14,289 nucleotides of DNA, taken from positions 1 to 14,289 of the forward strand of contig CALFXL010000032.1 in the NCBI GenBank assembly GCA_937958045.1, given 5' to 3'. Numbering within the stretch: position 1 is the stretch's first letter; every line of letters begins with the position of its first letter. The DNA is from an uncultured Opitutaceae bacterium (GTDB lineage Bacteria; Verrucomicrobiota; Verrucomicrobiia; Opitutales; Opitutaceae). A program made the translations under genes and the position numbers. The notes under the pieces are model-generated. The model had not been told where the DNA came from. It saw only the letters and a program-made list of their open reading frames with translations, and ran no database searches. This document shows, piece by piece, positions 6,450 to 13,382 of the stretch.

Positions 6450-8381
6450 ATGAAAACTGGCAGCAAAGTTGTCGCCATCGCTCTCCTGTTTGTCGGTCTC
6501 GTTCTCGTTAATTATCTCGCGTCGTCGATCCCCGCGCGCATCGACGCGACCGGCGAGTCGATCTATTCGTTGTCGCCCGGCACGCGGGCGATGCTCAGCA
6601 AGATTGAGGAACCGATCACGCTGGATTTTTATTTCTCCAAAGACGCGAGCGGACTGCCGATTTTTTATAAAAACTACGCTGTCCGCGTGCAGGAGATGCT
6701 GCGGCAGTATGTCCGCGAATCGCGCGGAAAATTGATCCTCAACGTCATCCATCCGCGCCCCGACACGCCGGAGGAAGAGAATGCGCTGGCCGCCGGCCTT
6801 TCGCCGCAAATTTCGCAGCAAGGAGGCGATCAATTTTTCTTCGGTCTCGTGGTCACGCAGGCCGATCAGCAAAAAAATCTGCCGGCGTTCGTGCCGCAGC
6901 GTGAGTCGTTTCTCGAATACGATCTTTCGAAGCTGATCTACGGGGTGCAGCAGTTCGAGAAACCGAAGCTGGGTCTGCTCACGAGTCTCCCGCTGCGCGG
7001 TGCAAGCGCGCAGGAAATGCGCATGGCGATGATGATGCGTCAGGCGCCGCAACCGGGGCAGTATGTCATAACGGAGTGGGAGCAATCCTTCAACATCGTC
7101 ACCGTCGAATCCACTGCGACCGCGCTGCCGGAGGATCTCGACGCGCTCGCGGTGATTCATCCGCAAACGCTCACGCCGAAGCTGCAGTTCGCCATCGATC
7201 AATTCCTGCTCAGCGGCAAGCCGGTGTTCCTCGCAGTTGATCCGTCGTCGCAGCACTTCAAGCGACAGGGCTCGCAGCCCGCGATGTTTGGCGGACCGCA
7301 GCCCAACATCTCGAGCGATCTTGCGCCGCTGCTTACCGCTTACGGGATTTCCTACGACTCGGCGCGCATCGTCGGCGATTTGAAGCACGGCACGGATCTG
7401 CGCGATCCGCAGACGCGGCAGGTATCGCGCTATCCGACCTGGCTGAGTCTGCGCAAAGACCTGTTTAACGCGCAGGAGCAGCCCACGTCATCGCTCAACT
7501 CGGTGCTCATGGTCGAAGCCGGTGCCATCGCGCCCGCGCCGGAGTCCACGCTCACGTTTACGCCGCTCATCGAAACGTCGGACCAGTCGGGTATGATCGA
7601 TGCGTTCATGACGCAGTTCGCCAGCGGCGAAGAACTCGCGCGTCAACTGACGCCGAGCGGCAAGAAAACCGTCGCCGCGCTCGTCACCGGAAAATTCAAA
7701 ACCGCATTTCCCGACGGCGCGCCGAAAGATCCGCCGTCTGCGTCTTCGTCGAGCGACGACGCGAACAAGGGCGAGTCCAAGGGCGATGCCGACGCCAACG
7801 TCGCGGCGACCACCGAAGTGGCTTCGCTGAAAGAATCGGCCACGACGTCCACGCTGTTTATCATCGCCGACACGGACTGGCTCTTCGACGAGTTCAGCTT
7901 CGAGCGTTATTCCGTGTTTGGTCAGGTCGCGCTGCATCCCATCAACGACAATCTCGCGCTCGGCGCCAACGCCCTCGAGTTCATCGGCGGCTCGCAGGAT
8001 CTCATTTCCATTCGCGGCAAAGGCACGTCGTTGCGGCCGTTCACGGTTGTTCGCGACATGGAGGTCGAGGCGCAGAAAAAATACCAGGCCAAGCTGACCG
8101 AACTCGAAGCGCGTCTCCAGGACGTACAGACGCGCCTCACCGAGTTGCAGGGCAAGAAGACTGAGGGAAATCGCCTCGTGGCCACGCCCGAGATAGCGCA
8201 GGCGATCGAAGATTTCCGCAAACAACAGGCGCAGCTCTCCGCCGAGCGTCGCGCGATTCGCCGAGCTTTGCGCGAAGACATCGACGCTCTGGAGAATCGC
8301 CTCCTCGTGCTGAACCTGCTCGCGGCGCCGCTTTTGCTGGGCGTGTTCGGATTCTGGTTCCACCGCGTGCGCCGTCGTTGA
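6450..8381 (+). CDS. GldG-like ABC transporter auxiliary protein (ABC_transp_aux domain)
   Basis: A 643-residue protein with an N-terminal membrane anchor (about 7-24), a large periplasmic region, a predicted coiled coil (about 536-617, rich in Glu, Gln, Arg and Lys) and a C-terminal membrane helix ending in RVRRR. This is the layout of GldG and the ABC_transp_aux family (Pfam PF09822, from memory), which accompanies ABC-2 exporters. The stretch at the start, ARIDATGESIYSLSPGTRAMLSKI, is characteristic of the family. A hydrophilic Ser/Asp/Lys-rich linker at about 425-458 interrupts the periplasmic part. The true start is the ATG at 6450; the open frame extends upstream into the permease gene but that part is out-of-frame shadow. 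It probably forms a complex with the upstream ABC subunits and the DUF4340 protein. Confidence 0.9.
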   Translation: MKTGSKVVAIALLFVGLVLVNYLASSIPARIDATGESIYSLSPGTRAMLSKIEEPITLDFYFSKDASGLPIFYKNYAVRVQEMLRQYVRESRGKLILNVIHPRPDTPEEENALAAGLSPQISQQGGDQFFFGLVVTQADQQKNLPAFVPQRESFLEYDLSKLIYGVQQFEKPKLGLLTSLPLRGASAQEMRMAMMMRQAPQPGQYVITEWEQSFNIVTVESTATALPEDLDALAVIHPQTLTPKLQFAIDQFLLSGKPVFLAVDPSSQHFKRQGSQPAMFGGPQPNISSDLAPLLTAYGISYDSARIVGDLKHGTDLRDPQTRQVSRYPTWLSLRKDLFNAQEQPTSSLNSVLMVEAGAIAPAPESTLTFTPLIETSDQSGMIDAFMTQFASGEELARQLTPSGKKTVAALVTGKFKTAFPDGAPKDPPSASSSSDDANKGESKGDADANVAATTEVASLKESATTSTLFIIADTDWLFDEFSFERYSVFGQVALHPINDNLALGANALEFIGGSQDLISIRGKGTSLRPFTVVRDMEVEAQKKYQAKLTELEARLQDVQTRLTELQGKKTEGNRLVATPEIAQAIEDFRKQQAQLSAERRAIRRALREDIDALENRLLVLNLLAAPLLLGVFGFWFHRVRRR

Positions 8382-8402
8382 ACACCTCAACTCTCTTTTG
8401 CG

Positions 8403-9545
8403 ATGAAACTAAAACCACTCATCGTCTCCGTCTCCGCCCTCGCGGTTCTTTCCATCATCGTCTTTGTCGTGCGTCGGCCCGAGGCGCCGGCTTCCGCCGA
8501 TGCGCGTGTTGGCGCGCCGGTAGTCGAAGCGGCGTTGATCGAACAAGCGACGAAGCTGCGCATTGTTGATCAAGCCAACACCGTGACGCTCACGCGCGGC
8601 GCCGACGATTCCTGGCGCGTGGAAGAATATCACGGTCTGCGCGCCGACTTCTCGAAACTCGCGCAGTTGGTGAGCTCGGTCGCCGAGGCGAAAATTACGC
8701 GCTTCGTTTCGGCGCGTTCGGAGATTCTCTCGCGGTTGGACTTCGGCGAGCGCCGTATCGAATTTTTCACTACAAACGACCGTTCGCTGGCGATGCTCGT
8801 GCTCGGTAAAAATGCGGACACCGGTGGTCGTTACGTAAAGTTTGGCGACGAATCGAGGGCGTACCTCGCCAACCTCAATGTGTGGCTCGACGCCGTTCCG
8901 AAAAACTGGGCCGACTCACGACTGCTTTCGCTCAAGCCGGAGGATGTCGCGCACATCGAGATTTCTCTCCCGAATGAAAAACCGCTGACCTTCTCCCGCG
9001 AAAAGGCCGGCGATCCGTGGACTACCGCCGAATTGCCGGAAAATCGTTCGATCGTGGAAACAAAGATCAGCGCGCTTGTGAGTTCGTTGGTTCATCTGCG
9101 CTTTAGCGAAACAACGGCGCCCGACGACGAAGCCGCGGTCGCCGCTCGCGCGCATACGCGCAGCTTTCGGCTGACGACGTTCGGCGGCGCGGCCTACACC
9201 GTCGCGCTTGGACGCAAACCCGAGGAAAAGAAATTAAAAACACCCGAGCCGGGCTCGACCGATTTTCTCAAAAACTCGCCCGTCAATCCCGACGGCAGTG
9301 TGAAGCCCGTCGAGCCGAAGCCGGAGCTGCCGGAGTTTGAAACGATCCCTGCGGGACCGGTGTACGTGTTTATCACCGCGGCGGATGAAAAGGAGCCCGT
9401 GAATGAGGCGATGCGCCAGCGCGCGTATCAGGTGTCTGAATACAGCTTCACCAGTCTTCCGCAGGGCGCGTCGGAGTTTTTTGAGGAAAAAGAGAAACCA
9501 GCAGCCTCAGCGGAAACATCCGAAGCGCCCGCGGGCGAATCCTGA
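8403..9545 (+). CDS. DUF4340 domain-containing membrane-anchored protein
   Basis: A 380-residue protein with one N-terminal membrane anchor (about 5-23, LIVSVSALAVLSIIVFVV) followed by a periplasmic domain. The recurrent features of DUF4340 are visible: DDSWRVEE followed by a residue-pair region with LVSSVAEAKI, then YLANLNVWLDAVPKNWADSRLLSLKPEDVAHIEI. The last 30 residues are Glu/Pro/Ala-rich and likely disordered. DUF4340 proteins commonly close GldA/F/G-like operons, and here the gene starts 21 bases after the GldG-like gene. Molecular role is not known; a periplasmic partner of the ABC complex is the reasonable inference. No terminator is visible in the 242 bases after the stop codon. Confidence 0.88.
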   Translation: MKLKPLIVSVSALAVLSIIVFVVRRPEAPASADARVGAPVVEAALIEQATKLRIVDQANTVTLTRGADDSWRVEEYHGLRADFSKLAQLVSSVAEAKITRFVSARSEILSRLDFGERRIEFFTTNDRSLAMLVLGKNADTGGRYVKFGDESRAYLANLNVWLDAVPKNWADSRLLSLKPEDVAHIEISLPNEKPLTFSREKAGDPWTTAELPENRSIVETKISALVSSLVHLRFSETTAPDDEAAVAARAHTRSFRLTTFGGAAYTVALGRKPEEKKLKTPEPGSTDFLKNSPVNPDGSVKPVEPKPELPEFETIPAGPVYVFITAADEKEPVNEAMRQRAYQVSEYSFTSLPQGASEFFEEKEKPAASAETSEAPAGES

Positions 9546-9787
9546 GCGGGTGCCGCGTGCGCTGGGAGGCGCGACCTCAATGCGGTTTGTGGTACGCGCG
9601 TAATCAAGATCCGTGAAGTGCTGTCGGTACGTGTGTTGTTGCGCCATCATGGGAGGAACTCCGACCGCGCTGCGGAAATTTTCCCAGCACGGTCTGGGGC
9701 GTCGCTATTGGCACCGGTGATGAGCGTGGCGGACCAAGGCACCGCAGTCCGCGTATCCACGCCGGACGAACTCCAACAACACTGAGT

Positions 9788-10099
9788 ATGAAAATGAAAC
9801 ATTCAGGAAAACGACTTCTCACCACTTGCACGCTAATCGCTTTGCTCCTCGGAGGCACCGCCTGCCGCGATGACGGCGCGCGATCCGGCGCGGACTCTGC
9901 GCCGACTTCCGGAGGAGGCGCCGGCGATACTGGTTCGTCGGGCAGCGGCAGCTACGGTACGGGTGGCGCTTCGGAAACCAGCGGCGGCTCCACCAGCGGT
10001 AGTGGTGGATCGGATACAAGCGGTTCAGGTGCGGGAACCTCCGATGCCTCCGGCGGAACGTCAGGCACCGGGTCAGGTGCCGGTCAAGGCACGTATTGA
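9788..10099 (+). CDS. Small Gly/Ser-rich putative lipoprotein
   Basis: A 103-residue protein with a basic n-region (MKMKHSGKR), a hydrophobic core (LIALLLGG) and a lipobox-like GTAC with Cys26 as the likely lipidated residue. The mature part is almost entirely Gly, Ser, Thr, Ala and Asp, with about 60% Gly plus Ser after residue 30 and no folded domain visible. Arg-Asp follows the Cys. The lipobox is imperfect because -3 is Gly rather than Leu. A second in-frame ATG at 9794 is possible; no Shine-Dalgarno is present. The signal sequence makes it unlikely to be a chance frame, but low complexity prevents assignment. The 242 bases upstream hold no recognisable gene or repeat. Confidence 0.65.
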   Translation: MKMKHSGKRLLTTCTLIALLLGGTACRDDGARSGADSAPTSGGGAGDTGSSGSGSYGTGGASETSGGSTSGSGGSDTSGSGAGTSDASGGTSGTGSGAGQGTY

Positions 10100-10188
10100 A
10101 ACCGCCTTCATAACGGTGGCATCGCGGCAGAGTTCACGATGCTGCTTTCTGTCCTTGTAGAAGAATGAAAAACGCCGGCGCGGAGCGC

Positions 10189-11070
10189 TTAGCTCCTCAG
10201 TAACGTGGCGAATTGTTTCATCGCGAGCGACCGGTTGCCGGCTGCACGTGCAAAAACGTGCGTGATGGTGGGCGCTTTTTTCAACGGAACCACCGCGGCG
10301 GCGTTGCCGACAATCCGCGCAAGAGACGATGGCAACAAGGCGATGCCGGCTCCGGCAGCCACCATCACGGCTACGGCCTGCGCGCGGGGAGATTCCAGCA
10401 CGATGCGTGGACGAAAGCCCGCGGCTCCGCAGAGCTGGCGCAGATAACGCGCGAAGGCGGGCGCCGCTTCGCTCGACACGGCGACCAAGGCCTCGCCGGC
10501 GAGATCGCGCATGGCGAGTTCCTTGCGCGAAGCGAGCGGATGGCCGAATGGCACAAATGCGGCCAGCGGTTCCTTGCGCCACGGGATGAATTGCACGCCC
10601 GGTGTTCGTTCGTGCGGCTGTAAGCCGACGAAACCGCCGTCGAGATTTCCCCGGCGGAGGGCATCGATTTGTTCGGCGGGCGAGATGTCTTGCATCTTGA
10701 GCTGCACATCGGGGTGGCGTTCGCGAAACACGCGCAGCGTGTCCACGAGCTCGGGACTGAGCACCGCGCTCACGAAACCCAGACGAAGCGAAACCGTCTG
10801 GCCCGAGGCAAAACGGCGCGTGGCTTCGCTGGCGCGCACGAGTTGAGGAAGCACCGAACGCGTTTCTTCATAAAAGAGCGCGCCGGCGGGCGTCAGCGCG
10901 ACCTTGCGCTGTGTGCGCTCGAAGAGCGGCGTGCCGAGTTTTTCTTCGAGCGCGCGCACATGGCGCGAGAGCGGCGGCTGCGCGAGGTGTAGTTTTTGCG
11001 CGGCGCGGGTGAACGAAAGTTCCTCGGCCACGGCGATGAAGCACTCAAGTTCGCGCAAAGAATAGTCCAT
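10189..11070 (-). CDS. LysR-type transcriptional regulator
   Basis: A 293-residue LysR-family regulator. The N-terminal winged helix-turn-helix is typical (LRELECFIAVAEELSFTRAAQ, then PPLSRHVRALEEKLGTPLFER, residues 5-52), followed by a linker helix and a two-lobed effector-binding domain (about 90-293) that looks like the CatM/BenM/CbnR group (SAVLSPELVDTLRVFRERHPDV; later AGAGIALLPSSL). It is transcribed away from ilvD with 69 bp between start codons, the usual placement of a LysR regulator and its target. Start at 11070 lies inside an inverted repeat, which suggests autoregulation. The inducer is unknown. IlvY, the LysR regulator of ilvC in enterics, is a functional analogy only; the sequence does not prove orthology. 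Confidence 0.93.
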   Translation of the reverse strand: MDYSLRELECFIAVAEELSFTRAAQKLHLAQPPLSRHVRALEEKLGTPLFERTQRKVALTPAGALFYEETRSVLPQLVRASEATRRFASGQTVSLRLGFVSAVLSPELVDTLRVFRERHPDVQLKMQDISPAEQIDALRRGNLDGGFVGLQPHERTPGVQFIPWRKEPLAAFVPFGHPLASRKELAMRDLAGEALVAVSSEAAPAFARYLRQLCGAAGFRPRIVLESPRAQAVAVMVAAGAGIALLPSSLARIVGNAAAVVPLKKAPTITHVFARAAGNRSLAMKQFATLLRS

Positions 11071-11096
11071 ACCGAAAGAGTATCATAAATGGACTA
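11063..11096. promoter_or_regulatory. Perfect 8-bp inverted repeat, candidate LysR operator
   Basis: TAGTCCAT (11063-11070) and ATGGACTA (11089-11096) are exact reverse complements separated by 18 bases. The left arm contains the lysR start codon; the right arm overlaps the putative ilvD -35 box. A protein bound here could control both genes. Spacing is larger than the classic T-N11-A LysR box, so it may represent two half-sites, or coincidence. Function is inferred from position. Confidence 0.5.
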
Positions 11097-11117
11097 AAAG
11101 GGTAGTTTTGTTATAAC
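11090..11117 (+). promoter_or_regulatory. Putative sigma-70-type promoter of ilvD
   Basis: TGGACT (11090-11095, 4 of 6 to TTGACA) and TATAAC (11112-11117, 5 of 6 to TATAAT) are separated by 16 bases. The -10 lies in the perfect palindrome GTTATAAC (11110-11117). Predicted transcription would begin about 15 bases before the ilvD ATG. A TATGAT -10-like hexamer on the minus strand (11087 down to 11082) could serve lysR, giving a very short leader. Confidence 0.45.
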
Positions 11118-11139
11118 CGCTGCAGCGCTAGACTGGAGC

Positions 11140-12825
11140 ATGGCCATCAGCGACACCATTAAACGCGGCAGCTTGCGTGCACCCCACCGGAGTCTTCTTC
11201 GTGCCACCGGCGCTATCCAATCCGAGAGCGATTGGGACAAACCCTTCATCGCGATCGCGAACTCATTTGTGCAGATCATCCCCGGCCACGCGCATCTCGA
11301 TGTGGTGGGCCGGAAAGTTCGCGCGGCGGTTCGCGCGGCGGGTGGCGTGCCGTTCGAGTTCAATACCATCGGTGTGGACGACGGCATCGCGATGGGCCAC
11401 GGCGGCATGAACTACTCGCTCGCGTCGCGCGAAATCATCGCCGACTCGATCGAGACGATGCTCCGTGCGCATTGCTTCGACGGCGTGGTGTGCATTCCCA
11501 ACTGCGATAAGATTGTTCCCGGAATGATGATGGCGGCGGCGCGCGTGAACATCCCCGCGGTGTTTGTTTCGGGCGGTCCGATGGCGGCGGGGCGAAGTCC
11601 CTCGACGGGAAAAGCGCTCGATCTCGCGTCGGTGTTTGAGGCGGTCGGCCAACTTTCGACCGAGAGCATTACGGAGAATCAGCTCGACGAAATCGAACGT
11701 CACGCGTGTCCGACCTGCGGTTCGTGCTCGGGCATGTTCACGGCGAATTCGATGAATTGTCTCTGCGAAGCGCTCGGTCTGGCGTTGCCGGGCAATGGCT
11801 CGATTCTCGCGACCGATCCGGGACGCGATGCGTTGTTTGAGGCGGCCGGCCGCGCGATCATCGATCTCGTCCGGCGCAATGTGCGGCCGTCAGATATTCT
11901 CACGCGCCAAGCGTTCGAAAACGCGCTCGCGCTCGATATGGCGATGGGCGGTTCGTCCAACACGATTTTGCATACGCTCGCCGTGGCGCGCGAAGCGGGC
12001 GTGGAGCTGCGTCTCGAAGAGATCAACGCGCTCGCCGATCGCGTGCCGCATCTCTGCAAAGTGGCGCCCGCGGGGCAGCATCACATGGAGGACATCGATC
12101 GCGCGGGCGGCATTTCAGCGATCCTCAAGATGCTGAGCCTGCGGCCTGGCTTGGTGCATCTTGACACGCTCACGGTGAGCGGACGCACGCTGGGCGAGAC
12201 GATCGCAAATGCGCAGGTGCGCGATGCGGAGGTGATTCGCACATTGGAAAACGCGTACTCGCCGCGCGGTGGTCTCGCGATTCTCTTTGGCAATCTCGCG
12301 CCCAACGGCGCTGTCGTGAAAGCAGCGGCCGTGTCTCCGTCGATGATGACCTTCCGCGGACCGGCGGTGATCTTCGAGTCGGAGGAAGACGCGCGCGTCG
12401 GCATCCTCGTTGGCAAAGTGAAAGCGGGCGATGTGGTGGTGATTCGTTACGAAGGCCCTCGCGGCGGACCCGGCATGCAAGAAATGCTCGGGCCAACCTC
12501 GGCGCTCGCGGGACGCGGACTCGGCGAATCGGTTGCGTTGATCACGGACGGACGCTTCTCCGGCGCGACGCGTGGCGGAGCGATCGGACATGTATCACCC
12601 GAAGCCGCCGCTGGCGGCCCCATTGCGCTGATCGAGCCCGGCGACATCATCGCGATCGATATTCCGCAACGCACGCTGACGCTTTGTGTGGATGACGCGG
12701 AGTTGGCGCGACGACGCGAATCTTGGCGTCCGCCTGCGAGAGATCTTGGCCGCGGTTATCTCGCCCGTTATGCGAGCATGGTTTCCAGCGCCGACGAAGG
12801 TGCGATTTTGAAAATGAACGGATGA
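11140..12825 (+). CDS. ilvD: Dihydroxy-acid dehydratase
   Basis: A 561-residue IlvD, which converts 2,3-dihydroxy-isovalerate and 2,3-dihydroxy-3-methylvalerate to the 2-keto acids that yield valine, leucine and isoleucine (also feeding pantothenate). Diagnostic stretches: SDTIKRGSLRAPHRSLLRATG at the start, GVDDGIAMGHGGM (78-90), CIPNCDKIVPGM with Cys122 and Lys123, CPTCGSCSGMFTANSMN (190-206, Cys196), and the C-terminal DGRFSGATRGGAIGHVSPEA signature. IPGHAHL at 47-53 has no Cys where the [2Fe-2S] enzymes carry PCN, so it resembles the E. coli [4Fe-4S] type. Length is full. The start is fixed by the conserved N-terminus; GGAG sits only one base from ATG, too close to be an ideal ribosome-binding site. 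The other ilv genes are not in this window. Confidence 0.97.
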   Translation: MAISDTIKRGSLRAPHRSLLRATGAIQSESDWDKPFIAIANSFVQIIPGHAHLDVVGRKVRAAVRAAGGVPFEFNTIGVDDGIAMGHGGMNYSLASREIIADSIETMLRAHCFDGVVCIPNCDKIVPGMMMAAARVNIPAVFVSGGPMAAGRSPSTGKALDLASVFEAVGQLSTESITENQLDEIERHACPTCGSCSGMFTANSMNCLCEALGLALPGNGSILATDPGRDALFEAAGRAIIDLVRRNVRPSDILTRQAFENALALDMAMGGSSNTILHTLAVAREAGVELRLEEINALADRVPHLCKVAPAGQHHMEDIDRAGGISAILKMLSLRPGLVHLDTLTVSGRTLGETIANAQVRDAEVIRTLENAYSPRGGLAILFGNLAPNGAVVKAAAVSPSMMTFRGPAVIFESEEDARVGILVGKVKAGDVVVIRYEGPRGGPGMQEMLGPTSALAGRGLGESVALITDGRFSGATRGGAIGHVSPEAAAGGPIALIEPGDIIAIDIPQRTLTLCVDDAELARRRESWRPPARDLGRGYLARYASMVSSADEGAILKMNG

Positions 12826-12872
12826 AAACACTCATCACAACCGGCCTGTGTTCTGGTGAAACTCATGCTGAA

Positions 12873-13325
12873 CTACTCTGCGCGTGATGAATCCTTGGCA
12901 GGTGTCGGGATTTTGCGAACGACGTAAGGGCGCACCTCTGTGCTGACATTATAGTGTTTTGCCGGGTGATTGGCGGCGATGGCGGCGGCTTCGGCGATGT
13001 CGCGCGCTTCCAAGAATATCAGCGCGACAATCGGCCATGCTCCGTTCGCGCCATCAGGGGCGACGATGCCGGGGTGGCGAACATCGGATTCAAGGCCGCG
13101 AGGATCGAGCGCGTGGCCGGCGAGATGATGTTTGGTGGCCCAAGCGACGATTGCTTTTTGACGACGATCTTGGTCGGCGTTCGTCAACGTGATCGGACCT
13201 TGGCGAAATATGATCACGTACGAGTGACGCTCGGGCGGTGGCGCGACGGCGCGATCGCTGCCGTGCGCAGACAACGCCGTGAGACCGAGCACGACGCGGG
13301 CGAGAGACGAGGGGAGCGAGTACAT
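12873..13325 (-). CDS. Small exported YCII-like protein
   Basis: A 150-residue protein. Residues 1-22 look like a signal peptide with cleavage after AHG, although its n-region is weakly basic. The rest resembles the YCII fold, a small alpha/beta ferredoxin-like barrel: strand HSYVIIFRQGP, a helix with RRQKAIVAWATKHHLAGHAL, strand PIVALIFLEARDIAEAAAIA and the closing HYNVSTEVRPY typical of YCII proteins. YCII members are usually cytoplasmic, so an exported form is uncommon. It lies 57 bp downstream of the AraC-type regulator in the same direction and convergent with ilvD (47 bp between stops). No enzymatic residue can be named. The fold assignment is by pattern and moderate. Confidence 0.7.
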   Translation of the reverse strand: MYSLPSSLARVVLGLTALSAHGSDRAVAPPPERHSYVIIFRQGPITLTNADQDRRQKAIVAWATKHHLAGHALDPRGLESDVRHPGIVAPDGANGAWPIVALIFLEARDIAEAAAIAANHPAKHYNVSTEVRPYVVRKIPTPAKDSSRAE

Positions 13326-13351
13326 GCATCGAGCTTAGCACGCGGCGAAGA

Positions 13352-13375
13352 ACGCGAATTGTAAGAATTCGGCGT
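13352..13375. repeat. Inverted repeat between the AraC-type regulator and YCII genes
   Basis: ACGCGAATT (13352-13360) and AATTCGgCGT (13366-13375) pair over nine positions with one bulged G, around a 5-base spacer. It lies in the 57-bp gap between the araC-type stop and the YCII start, so it could be an operator for the YCII gene or an mRNA hairpin. No T-run follows on the minus strand, so a terminator is unlikely. Confidence 0.45.
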
Positions 13376-13382
13376 CGCTCGC

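Noticed and set aside
7488..8390. A 300-codon minus-strand frame opposite the GldG-like gene
   Set aside because: Arg/Leu/Glu-rich shadow with no start context or domain; the plus strand encodes the family protein.
9604..9858. An 84-codon minus-strand frame between the DUF4340 and lipoprotein genes
   Set aside because: No recognisable domain, no ribosome-binding site, and it overlaps the signal-peptide region of the lipoprotein gene.
10140..10188. Possible terminator of lysR around GCGCCGGCGTTTTT on the minus strand
   Set aside because: There is a T-run, but the only stems available are 4 bp long or a loopless palindrome, too weak to call.
12826..12872. Possible bidirectional terminator between ilvD and the YCII gene
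   Set aside because: Only a 4-bp CACA/TGTG stem and no T-run on either strand.
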